From positions 1 to 10,613 of the forward strand of contig DATJIG010000213.1 in the NCBI GenBank assembly GCA_035493495.1: DNA of 10,613 bases, in the 5' to 3' direction. Below the pieces are notes generated by a model. That model worked only from the letters and a program-made list of their open reading frames with translations. It ran no database searches and was not told the origin of the DNA. The position numbers and the translations under genes are program-made. Positions 1 to 6,546 of this stretch are shown piece after piece (the first letter of the stretch is position 1; every line of letters begins with the position of its first letter). Source of the DNA: DATJIG01 sp035493495 (GTDB taxonomy: Bacteria; Pseudomonadota; Alphaproteobacteria; SMXQ01).

Positions 1-314
1 AGCGCGATGTATTTGCAGTGCGTCGGCAGATGCGAGAAATCGGCGAGCATGATGGTGGTGTCGCCCACCTGCCCGCTCAGACGCTCGACGCGCGAATGCG
101 GCAGCTTGAGGAAGTCGTCGAGCAACCCGAGCTCGTATATCAGCTCGAGCGTTGAGGGATGGATGGTGTCGCCGCGGAAGTCGCGCAGGAAGTCGGCGTG
201 CTTCTCCAGCACAACGACGTGTACGCCGGCGCGCGCGAGCAGGAAGCCAAGCATCATGCCGGCTGGTCCGCCGCCGGCGATGCAGCAGGTGGTGGTGATT
301 GATTGTGCGGCCAT
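1..314 (-). CDS. FAD-dependent oxidoreductase (PHBH/UbiH-type flavoprotein monooxygenase), N-terminal part only
   Basis: Reading leftwards from an ATG at 312-314 there are 104 open codons to the window edge, so the gene is cut off and its C-terminal two thirds are not visible. Residues 12-19 (IAGGGPAG) form the dinucleotide-binding GxGxxG loop of a Rossmann fold; a hydrophobic strand then ends in Glu37 (VVVLEK), the usual ribose-binding acid. RDFRGDTIHPSTL (residues 44-56) matches the segment after the first helix in group A flavin monooxygenases. Known members use NAD(P)H and O2 to hydroxylate aromatic or other cyclic substrates in the cytoplasm; the substrate here cannot be told. A GGGAGGGG stretch just upstream of the ATG (about 316-324) is a good ribosome site and fixes the start. 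The gene lies 122 bases downstream of the ferredoxin gene, but this enzyme class is normally reduced directly by NAD(P)H, so adjacency does not prove the ferredoxin is its partner. Confidence 0.85.
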   Translation of the reverse strand, partial: MAAQSITTTCCIAGGGPAGMMLGFLLARAGVHVVVLEKHADFLRDFRGDTIHPSTLELIYELGLLDDFLKLPHSRVERLSGQVGDTTIMLADFSHLPTHCKYIA

Positions 315-325
315 GTCCCCTCCCA

Positions 326-428
326 GTCATTCCGGACGCCGCGTCAGCGGCGATCCGAAATCCAGACACAGGCGCAACGCTCGCTGCTGGATCCGGGTCC
401 GCGGGCTTCGCCCGCACCCCGGAATGAC
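326..428. repeat. Structured intergenic inverted repeat, about 103 bases, Bradyrhizobiaceae style
   Basis: The ends are exact inverted copies: GTCATTCCGG at 326-335 and CCGGAATGAC at 419-428. Two perfect hairpins sit inside: CGCCGC-GTCA-GCGGCG (337-352) and GCGGGC-TTC-GCCCGC (401-415). A weaker CCAG/CTGG pairing (362-365 with 387-390) could make a third arm, giving a cloverleaf. The element fills almost all of the gap between the ferredoxin stop codon and the ribosome site of the oxidoreductase. From general familiarity, elements with these ends are common between genes in Bradyrhizobium/Rhodopseudomonas relatives; copy number cannot be seen in one window. In the RNA read leftwards it could act as a terminator, attenuator or RNA-stabilising structure; that is inference. 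Confidence 0.7.
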
Positions 429-436
429 AGAATTCT

Positions 437-757
437 TTACGCCTGCTTCTCCGGCGTACGCACGACAAGGCCGTCGAGCGCGTCGGTGACCTTGATCTGG
501 CACGACAGCCGCGAATTCTCGCGCACGTCGTAGCCGAAATCGAGCATGTCCTCTTCCATCGGCGAGGGGCCGCCGACCTTCTCGCGCCAGGCCTCTTCAA
601 TATAGACGTGGCAGGTCGCGCAGGCGCAGGCGCCGCCGCACTCGGCCTCGATGCCGGGAATGTTGTTGCGGATCGCGGTCTCCATCACGGTCGAACCAGG
701 CTCGGCATCGACCGTGCGTTCGGTCCCGGTGGAATCGATATAGGTGATCTTCGGCAT
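437..757 (-). CDS. [2Fe-2S] ferredoxin, adrenodoxin/putidaredoxin type
   Basis: The 106-residue product has the length and layout of vertebrate-type bacterial ferredoxins. Cys40, Cys46, Cys49 and Cys86 give the exact spacing CX5CX2CX36C that ligates one [2Fe-2S] cluster; Cys44 in CGGACACATCHV is an extra cysteine often seen in the family. The N-terminal strand pair (MPKITYID and RTVDAEPGSTVMETA) and the RLSCQIKV strand carrying the last ligand are typical. Such proteins carry single electrons in the cytoplasm from an NAD(P)H-ferredoxin reductase to cytochromes P450, ring-hydroxylating oxygenases or Fe-S assembly. No reductase or P450 is in the window, so the partner is unknown. The gene lies 115 bases downstream of the Hpt gene and upstream of an FAD oxidoreductase, all read leftwards. 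The start ATG at 755-757 lacks a strong Shine-Dalgarno sequence, but it begins exactly where family members begin. Confidence 0.93.
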   Translation of the reverse strand: MPKITYIDSTGTERTVDAEPGSTVMETAIRNNIPGIEAECGGACACATCHVYIEEAWREKVGGPSPMEEDMLDFGYDVRENSRLSCQIKVTDALDGLVVRTPEKQA

Positions 758-872
758 AAGCGATGAGGTCAGCGATGACGGGAAATCCGGCGCCGGGATT
801 GGCGCGGGCGCGGCTCGTATAGCCCCATTCGCTTGATTGCGCCATCCCTCGGTGACGCCGCGCGCGCCATGC

Positions 873-1247
873 TCAAACGCGCAGCATTTCCGCGATTTTC
901 GTCCGCGCCAAGGCGACCGCTTGGGCGAGGTGGTTCAAGGCCAGATCGCGGTCACGCCCGTTTGCGGCCCGCTCGAACGCCTCCGCCGCCTGCGCCACGC
1001 CAATCGCTCCAATTCCGAGCGCCGAACCCTTTAATGTATGCGCCAGGGTGCCGGCATTGGTCTGGTCGGCTTCGCGCATACGCGCGATCAGGAGAGCCGC
1101 CTGCCCGTCGAAGAGCCCCAGAAGTTCACGCTGGAGGCCTTGGTCCCCAAGGGTGACCCGATGAAGATGCGCGCAGTCGACCGGTTCGTCGGCCACGCCG
1201 GCCCGATGAACCGTCCCTGCCCGCTCTTTGGTGGCTTGCCGCACCAT
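873..1247 (-). CDS. Stand-alone histidine phosphotransfer (Hpt) domain protein
   Basis: The 124-residue product is essentially a single Hpt domain. The phosphorylation motif AHTLKGSA gives His70 as the predicted phospho-acceptor, followed by the GIGAIGVAQAAEAFE helix that packs against it in four-helix Hpt bundles. The preceding helix (residues 37-60) and a final helix (residues 103-122) complete the bundle. Hpt proteins shuttle phosphoryl groups between response-regulator receiver domains and hybrid histidine kinases; no kinase or regulator is in the window, so this is an orphan. The frame stays open upstream to 1418, but the start is placed at the ATG at 1245-1247 because it is preceded by a GGGGGA ribosome-site-like run and because the upstream residues (rich in Arg, Cys, His) do not look like protein. 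It is transcribed divergently from the giant coiled-coil gene, across a shared 391-base control region. Confidence 0.88.
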   Translation of the reverse strand: MVRQATKERAGTVHRAGVADEPVDCAHLHRVTLGDQGLQRELLGLFDGQAALLIARMREADQTNAGTLAHTLKGSALGIGAIGVAQAAEAFERAANGRDRDLALNHLAQAVALARTKIAEMLRV

Positions 1248-1638
1248 GGTTTCCCCCGCGGAATTTGCGTCCCGCCAGTGTCGCCTCTGTGGATTAACGC
1301 CGGCGTAACCGCAGGAACAGTTCGGCTGGTGATGGCAGCGGCGTGGCCGTATCGCGGCCTTATTTCGGCAGCCATTATGCCGGGGTTCGGGAGCGGACAG
1401 GGCTGGCAATCCGGACAATCATGGTTAACCGCCGTTAACGATGATTAAAGATCTCTTACCGCCGTGGTTTCTTTCGCACACTCAAGGCGATAGGATTAAC
1501 CTTGGCGGCGAGATGGGGCTTGATCCGGCGGCATAGTCAGCCTGCAGAGGTTGGTGCGCGCGTCATTAGGCCCGCTTTTTGTGACGGTCCGGGCTCTCGG
1601 CAAGTGTGTCCGGCGTAACGACGAGGCGACGACCGAAA
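1248..1638. other. Divergent intergenic control region between the Hpt gene and the giant coiled-coil gene
   Basis: This 391-base stretch has no convincing gene: weak in-frame extensions of both flanking genes run into it but do not look like protein. It is clearly more AT-rich around 1420-1500 than the coding DNA. Visible elements are a cluster of TTAA words (1294, 1425, 1435, 1445, 1496), an imperfect palindrome TTAACGCCGGCGTAA at 1294-1308, and a small GGCCG/CGGCC hairpin at 1345-1359. It must hold the promoters for both genes, but no -35/-10 pair stands out enough to call. Confidence 0.6.
1421..1448. promoter_or_regulatory. Candidate CtrA-binding cluster (TTAACCAT plus three TTAA words)
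   Basis: On the minus strand 1421-1428 reads TTAACCAT, identical to one of the known CtrA recognition words of alphaproteobacteria. TTAA recurs at 1425, 1435 and 1445, exactly 10 bases apart and so on one face of the helix. The classical bipartite site is TTAA-N7-TTAA (11-base step); the gap here is N6, so the match to that form is imperfect. A further TTAACCTT lies at 1496-1503. The position, about 190 bases before the ATG of a polar-growth gene and about 175 before the Hpt gene, suits cell-cycle control, but binding is inferred. Confidence 0.4.
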
Positions 1639-4600
1639 ATGGCGAATATCCCGCAAAAATCAAAAGATCCGACCGAGGAAGCGCTCAACGCCATCGAAGA
1701 GGCGCTCAGCATCCGGCCGGTCGAACCGTCGGTTGCGCCACCGATCTCAATTCCCCAGGAGCGCGAGGGAAATCCGCCAGCACCGCCCATCACGTCGGAC
1801 CTCTTTGTCCAGGAGCCCGCGCCGGCCGCCTGGTCGGACGACGCGGCGCCGCGCCGGCCTGCCAACGACGATCGCGCCAATATTGGGCAGATCCTGCAAT
1901 CCCTGCACCGGCGGCCGAGCCGCACGCCCTTCGTCCTCGCCGGTCTCGCGACTTGCGCCTGGGTCGCCGGCGGCCTCGCCACCGCCTACCTGTTCCGCGA
2001 AGACTTGCAGGGCCTGTTCGCGACCCCGCGCGTCGGCATTGCCGCGATTGTAGGCCTTATCGCCGCGATCGCCGTGCCCGTGCTCTTCTTCTATGCGCTC
2101 GCGCACATGATCAACCGCGCGCGCGACATGCGTATCGTCGCTGAATCGCTCACCGACGTTGCCATGCGCCTGGCGCAGCCGGAAGTCGCCGCGCACGACT
2201 CCATCGTCAGTGTCGGCCAGGCGATCCGCCGCGAGGTCGCCGCCATGGGCGACGGCGTCGAGCGCGCGCTTGCGCGCGCCGCCGAACTGGAAGCGCTGGT
2301 TCACAATGAGGTGTCGGCACTCGAACGCGCGTATAACGACAACGAAGTGCGCATTCGCGATTTGCTGAGCGAACTTTCCAACCAACGCGAGACGCTGGTG
2401 ACCCAGGCCGAGCAGGTGCGCAACGCGATCGCCAGCGTCCACCTCGACCTCTCGCACGATATCACCTCGGTCGGCGATCTCGTCTCCGACAAGGTCAGTG
2501 AAGTCGCCCAGCGCGTCACCCGCACGCTCACCGAGAAGGGCGAGCACATTACGCTGGCGCTCGGCCATGCCGGCGATTCCATGATCGATACGCTGAGCGA
2601 GCGCGGCTCGACCCTGCTCGACCGGCTCGAGACCACCAGCGATCGGGCCACAACCGCCATCTCCTCGGCCAGCGAACGGCTGACCGACAGCCTCAAGTTC
2701 AAGACCGAGACCGTCCACGACGAGTTCGCGCAGCTCGCCGCGCGGCTCCAGCAGACGATGACCATGCGGCTCGACGAGGTCGCGCAGAACTTCCAGCAGC
2801 GCGCCGGCGCCACCGTCGAGCAGATGGCGATTCGCTCGCAGACCTTCACCACCGCGCTCAACGACACCACCGCCCGCATCACCGAGATGATCACCACACG
2901 GGGCGCAGAGGTGAACACCTCGATTCACACGACGGGCGATGCGCTGGTGCAGAACATCACCTTGCGCGGCAGCGACGTGGTCAACAAGATCGAGCAGACC
3001 GGCACGCGCGTCGCCGACGACATCATCGGCCGCAGCAACAGCGTGGCCGATACGTTCCACGAAAGCGCCCAGGCGCTCGTTGCCACCATCGATAACCGCG
3101 GCGACGCGGTGAAGGAGATGCTGGTGGCGCGCCTCCAGGCCTTCGAGGAGATGTTCAACACCGGCGGCACCGCGCTTTCAGAAAAGGTCGCGCGCGACTC
3201 CACCACGCTCGGCAGCCTCATCACCCGTCACATCGCCGAGTTCGACCACACCGTGAAGACCTACGGCAGCGAACTGGTGGAACGGCTCAGTCACCGCACC
3301 CAAGATGTGGCCGAGTCGATGCGCTCCTATCTCGACACGTTCGACGATCGCGTCAGCGGCCGCACCAACGAGGTCTCGGGCGCCATCGAACAGCGGCTCG
3401 CGCAGTTCGAGCAGTTGCTCGGCAACAGCACCGCCGACATCGCCAAGGCGCTCAGTGAAGGCGGCAAGGACGTTGTCGCCGCCCTCGATCGCCGCGTCGG
3501 CGAGGTCGGTGGCGCCATCGATGCCCGCGCCACCGAGGTGGCCAACACCATCGCCGCCAAGGCCGAGGTGATCGACCGCACCTTGGGCGACCGCGCCGCG
3601 CAAGTGGCCGATACGCTCGACACGCGCATCAGCCGTTTTGAGGAGTTGCTGATCGGCCGCGCAGAGACCGTCACCGGCGAGATCGAGAACCGCACTCGCG
3701 CCGCCGCCGATGCCATGCTCGTGCGCATGGAGCAGTTGAGCCACACCATCAAGGTAAACTCGTCCGAGGCCGAGCGCGCGCTCGGCACCCTCGCCATCTC
3801 GGCCAGCGACGCCATCCGCGTCAGCACCGGCGAGGCCGAGCGTTCCTTGGGCACGCTCGCCGCCTCCACCAGCGAGGCTATCCGCAACAGCGCGGGCGAC
3901 GCCGAGCGGACTTTGGGCGCCCTCGCCGCTTCCACGACCGAGGCCATCCGCACCAGCGCGGGCGATGCCGAGCGCACCTTGGGCACGCTCGCCGCGTCGA
4001 CGAGCGACTCCATCCGCAATAGTGCGGGCGACGCTGAGCGCACGTTGCGCAACGTCAGCGACGACGTCGCCCGGAGCTTCACCGGCAGGGCCGAGGAGAT
4101 CACCAGGGCCGTCAGCGAGCGCACGCAGGAACTCGAGACCCTTCTCTCCAACCGCAGCGGCAGTGTGCTCGCCGCCATCGGCGACAAGGGCCAGCAGTTC
4201 GCCGCTGAGATCGCCCAGGCCACCGACCAGGCCATGTCCTCGATCGAGGAAAAGGGCTTCGCCTTCACCCGCTCGATGATCGAGAACTCGGCCGAGATTT
4301 CGCGGCAGATCAGTTCGGCCGGCGAAACGGCCGCCCACACGGTCAGCCGCACTCTCGGCGACCTGCACGACGTCGCGCAGAGGGCGATCTCTGAATCGAA
4401 GGACACCGCGACCTCGACCGTCTCGGAGATGCTCGAGACGCACAACATGCTGCGCTCCGACACCACCGCCCTCTTCGAGCGGCTGCGCGAAGCCAACATC
4501 ATGCTCCAGGAAGTGCTCTCCGGCTCACACGCCAACATGAGCACGCTGGAAAACACGCTGATGCTGCGCGTCTCGGAATTCGTCGCGGCCATGGGCGAAG

Positions 4601-6282
4601 TGAATGCCTCGACGGGCGACGCCGCGAACCGCGTGGAAGCCAATATCGGCAACTTCCGCAACGTCACCGGCCAGGTGCTCGCGGACCTCGGCCAGATCGC
4701 GCATCAGTTCGAGGCGCACGGCCAGGAACTGGCCAGGGCGGCCGACCTGATCGAGCACAGCAACCAGCGCACCGAGACCAGCGTCAACGAGCGCCGCGTG
4801 CAGCTTGACTCGCTGGTGTCCAACCTCGACGGCCGTACCGAAGACCTGGAGAAGCGCCTCACGCGCTTCTCCAGTCTGCTCGACGAGACTCTGGAAGCCG
4901 CCACATCGCGTGCCCGCGATGTCGCGCGCATCGTGTCGGACTCGACCACCGAAGGCGCCCGCGCCGTCGGCGATCAGGTCGAGCTCGCACGCCAGCAGGC
5001 GGAAGAGATCGCCCGCATCGTCTCCGAGAGCAGCACCGAAGGCGCCCGCGTCATCACCGAGCATTACGACCGCGTGCGCTCGCGTGCCGAAGACATCACC
5101 CGCGTGGTGTCACAGGCGAGCGCGGAAGGCGCGCGCGTCATCGCCGAGCAGTACGAGAACGTGCGCGAGCGGGCCGAGGACATCACCCGCGTCGTGGCGC
5201 AGACCGGCACCGAAAGCGCGCGCGCGATCAGCGAGCAGTACGATCGCGTACGCGAGCATGCCGAAGCAGAACGCCGCCGCGTGACCGTGGCGATGCGCGA
5301 CATCTACGAGCAGACGTCGGGCGAAACCGACTCGCTGTTCCGCGATGCAAACGAGCGCTTCGCGCAGACGGTCCGCGAGATCAAGCAGATGGCCACCGAG
5401 ATGCAGCGCGAGCTGGAGGAAACCCGGACCGAGCTGCGCCGCGGCGTCTTCGAGCTGCCGCAGGAGACTGCCGAGAGCGCGGCGCAGATGCGCCGTGTGA
5501 TCGTCGACCAGATCGAGGCCCTGGCAGAGCTCAACCGCATCGTCGCCCGCCACGGCCGCAATCTCGACGCGGTCGAGCCCGCGGCGCGGCGCGCGCGCGA
5601 GGAAACCTCGCTCAGCGTCGTCGGCGGCCGTCCCGAAACGCCCGCCCCCGCCCCGCGCGCCGAGGCCCCCGTGCGCAAGACCGAACCGCCACGTCCGGCG
5701 CCGCGCGCCGAGCGCAGCGAACGCGAGCCGAGTCACTTCGCGCCGGCACCGCGCCGGCCGGAGACGCCGTCGCTGACCCAGGCGGTGCCGACGCCGCCGG
5801 GCCGCGGCTGGCTCACCGATCTCCTCAACCGCGCGTCGCGCGAGGATGACGATGCGCCGACCGATTACCCGCGCGAAACGCCGCGAGAGTCATTGCGCGA
5901 ACCACTGTCGCGCGGCAGCGAGGACCGCACGCCGCGTCACAGCATCGAGTCGCTCGACTCGCTGTCCGTCGACATTGCGCGGATGATCGACCACGACGCC
6001 GCCGCCGACTTGTGGGATCGCTACAAGCGCGGCGAGCGCAACGTATTCACTCGCCGGCTCTACACGCTGCAGGGCCAGCAGGCCTTCGACGAGATCCGCA
6101 AGAAGTATCGCGGCGACCGCGAGTTCAAGCAGACGGTCGACCGCTATATCGGCGAGTTCGAACGGCTGCTCGACGAAGTGTCGCGCGACGACCGCGGCCA
6201 AGTGGTCGCCCGCACTTATCTCACCTCGGAAACCGGCAAGGTCTACACCATGCTGGCGCACGCGGCGGGACGGTTCGACTGA
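1639..6282 (+). CDS. gpr: Giant membrane-anchored coiled-coil protein, GPR/RgsE (growth pole ring) family
   Basis: 1547 residues. An acidic, Pro-rich cytoplasmic head (1-95) precedes two membrane helices (about 97-118 and 132-156) that would leave both ends in the cytoplasm. Residues about 160-1325 are nearly uninterrupted helix with Thr/Ser/Ala/Glu-rich 11-residue periodicity, the pattern often annotated as apolipoprotein A1/A4/E-like. A Pro/Arg linker (about 1330-1389), a GWLTDLLNRAS segment (1390-1400) and a conserved-looking C-terminal domain (1435-1547, VDIARMIDHDAAADLWDRYK onwards) follow. This order matches Agrobacterium GPR and Sinorhizobium RgsE, which form a ring at the growing pole and are needed for unipolar growth and rod shape; those homologues are longer (GPR about 2100 residues), so the coiled coil is shorter here. 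Start: ATG at 1639 with GAGG at 1623-1626; an in-frame GTG at 1606 would add 11 residues (TTRRRPK) that look non-native. The assignment rests on architecture, not alignment. Confidence 0.8.
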   Translation: MANIPQKSKDPTEEALNAIEEALSIRPVEPSVAPPISIPQEREGNPPAPPITSDLFVQEPAPAAWSDDAAPRRPANDDRANIGQILQSLHRRPSRTPFVLAGLATCAWVAGGLATAYLFREDLQGLFATPRVGIAAIVGLIAAIAVPVLFFYALAHMINRARDMRIVAESLTDVAMRLAQPEVAAHDSIVSVGQAIRREVAAMGDGVERALARAAELEALVHNEVSALERAYNDNEVRIRDLLSELSNQRETLVTQAEQVRNAIASVHLDLSHDITSVGDLVSDKVSEVAQRVTRTLTEKGEHITLALGHAGDSMIDTLSERGSTLLDRLETTSDRATTAISSASERLTDSLKFKTETVHDEFAQLAARLQQTMTMRLDEVAQNFQQRAGATVEQMAIRSQTFTTALNDTTARITEMITTRGAEVNTSIHTTGDALVQNITLRGSDVVNKIEQTGTRVADDIIGRSNSVADTFHESAQALVATIDNRGDAVKEMLVARLQAFEEMFNTGGTALSEKVARDSTTLGSLITRHIAEFDHTVKTYGSELVERLSHRTQDVAESMRSYLDTFDDRVSGRTNEVSGAIEQRLAQFEQLLGNSTADIAKALSEGGKDVVAALDRRVGEVGGAIDARATEVANTIAAKAEVIDRTLGDRAAQVADTLDTRISRFEELLIGRAETVTGEIENRTRAAADAMLVRMEQLSHTIKVNSSEAERALGTLAISASDAIRVSTGEAERSLGTLAASTSEAIRNSAGDAERTLGALAASTTEAIRTSAGDAERTLGTLAASTSDSIRNSAGDAERTLRNVSDDVARSFTGRAEEITRAVSERTQELETLLSNRSGSVLAAIGDKGQQFAAEIAQATDQAMSSIEEKGFAFTRSMIENSAEISRQISSAGETAAHTVSRTLGDLHDVAQRAISESKDTATSTVSEMLETHNMLRSDTTALFERLREANIMLQEVLSGSHANMSTLENTLMLRVSEFVAAMGEVNASTGDAANRVEANIGNFRNVTGQVLADLGQIAHQFEAHGQELARAADLIEHSNQRTETSVNERRVQLDSLVSNLDGRTEDLEKRLTRFSSLLDETLEAATSRARDVARIVSDSTTEGARAVGDQVELARQQAEEIARIVSESSTEGARVITEHYDRVRSRAEDITRVVSQASAEGARVIAEQYENVRERAEDITRVVAQTGTESARAISEQYDRVREHAEAERRRVTVAMRDIYEQTSGETDSLFRDANERFAQTVREIKQMATEMQRELEETRTELRRGVFELPQETAESAAQMRRVIVDQIEALAELNRIVARHGRNLDAVEPAARRAREETSLSVVGGRPETPAPAPRAEAPVRKTEPPRPAPRAERSEREPSHFAPAPRRPETPSLTQAVPTPPGRGWLTDLLNRASREDDDAPTDYPRETPRESLREPLSRGSEDRTPRHSIESLDSLSVDIARMIDHDAAADLWDRYKRGERNVFTRRLYTLQGQQAFDEIRKKYRGDREFKQTVDRYIGEFERLLDEVSRDDRGQVVARTYLTSETGKVYTMLAHAAGRFD
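3769..4032 (+). repeat. Four tandem 66-base (22-residue) repeats inside the coiled-coil gene
   Basis: Residues 711-798 of the giant protein consist of four back-to-back copies of a 22-residue unit with consensus AERTLGTLAASTSEAIRNSA followed by GD. A fifth copy starts (AERTL at 4033) and then diverges. Units 2, 3 and 4 share the unusual TTG-GGC for Leu-Gly and are close at amino-acid level but differ at many third codon positions, so the duplication is not recent. 22 residues is twice the 11-residue helical repeat seen elsewhere in the protein. Confidence 0.9.
4912..5259 (+). repeat. Four tandem 87-base (29-residue) repeats inside the coiled-coil gene
   Basis: Residues 1092-1207 contain four head-to-tail copies of a 29-residue unit of the form AEDITRVVSQASAEGARVI then AEQYENVRER. 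Copies 2-4 are most alike; copy 1 (ARDVARIVSD...) is the most diverged. A fifth begins with AEAERRRV at 5260 and then departs. Each unit is strongly helical with a conserved EGARVI core and a charged RVR end. A 29-residue period is compatible with one heptad plus two 11-residue steps. Confidence 0.9.
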
Positions 6283-6338
6283 CGAAGTGTCCCCCCGCCT
6301 GAAGGCGAGGCGCATTCGCAGACAGTGATGCTCAACTA

Positions 6339-6365
6339 AAATGGCCGGGCTTGTCCCGGCCATTT
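6339..6365 (+). terminator. Strong hairpin terminator after the giant coiled-coil gene
   Basis: A perfect 11-base-pair stem, AAATGGCCGGG (6339-6349) and CCCGGCCATTT (6355-6365), encloses a five-base loop CTTGT. It begins 57 bases after the stop codon. The A-run before and T-run within the stem make it usable on the rightward transcript; no long U-tract follows, as is usual in this group. No gene reads towards it from the right, so it most likely serves the upstream gene only. Confidence 0.75.
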
Positions 6366-6546
6366 GCTTATGAAGGCACAGTGCGCGCCTCACACGCATT
6401 GACGCAGTGACGTCCGCACCGCGGCGGCCGGATTGGGACACCATCGCTTCCGCCAACGTCATGCCATGATCGTCGTCACCCACGCAGTGCCGCGCTGCCC
6501 GCGACAGAGCGCGATGCTGTCATCGCCACCGTCAGGGAGGATGATC

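Noticed and set aside
1..1247. Ferredoxin and flavoprotein as a dedicated monooxygenase electron-transfer pair
   Set aside because: The visible flavoprotein is of the NAD(P)H-dependent group A type, which does not normally need a ferredoxin, and no P450 or reductase is present; adjacency alone is insufficient.
1345..1359. GGCCG-TATCG-CGGCC hairpin as a terminator
   Set aside because: It has only five base pairs, and no gene reads into it from either side because the flanking genes diverge.
1248..1418. N-terminal extension of the Hpt protein by 57 residues
   Set aside because: The extra residues are rich in Arg, Cys and His, unlike the family, and the ATG at 1247 has a purine-rich ribosome-site-like stretch directly upstream.
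833..1448. Rightward open frames opposite the Hpt gene
   Set aside because: They are Pro/Arg-rich, without ribosome sites, and mirror the well-supported Hpt gene.
1747..3060. Long open frame on the minus strand (437 codons) opposite the coiled-coil gene
   Set aside because: It lies wholly antisense to the strongly supported rightward gene, its composition mirrors that gene's GC-rich codons, and it shows no domain. The same holds for the minus-strand frames at 3178-4443 and 3327-4667.
6433..6546. Upstream start for the P460 protein at 6433
   Set aside because: It would bury the signal peptide behind 38 residues; the GGAGG at 6536-6540 clearly serves the ATG at 6547.
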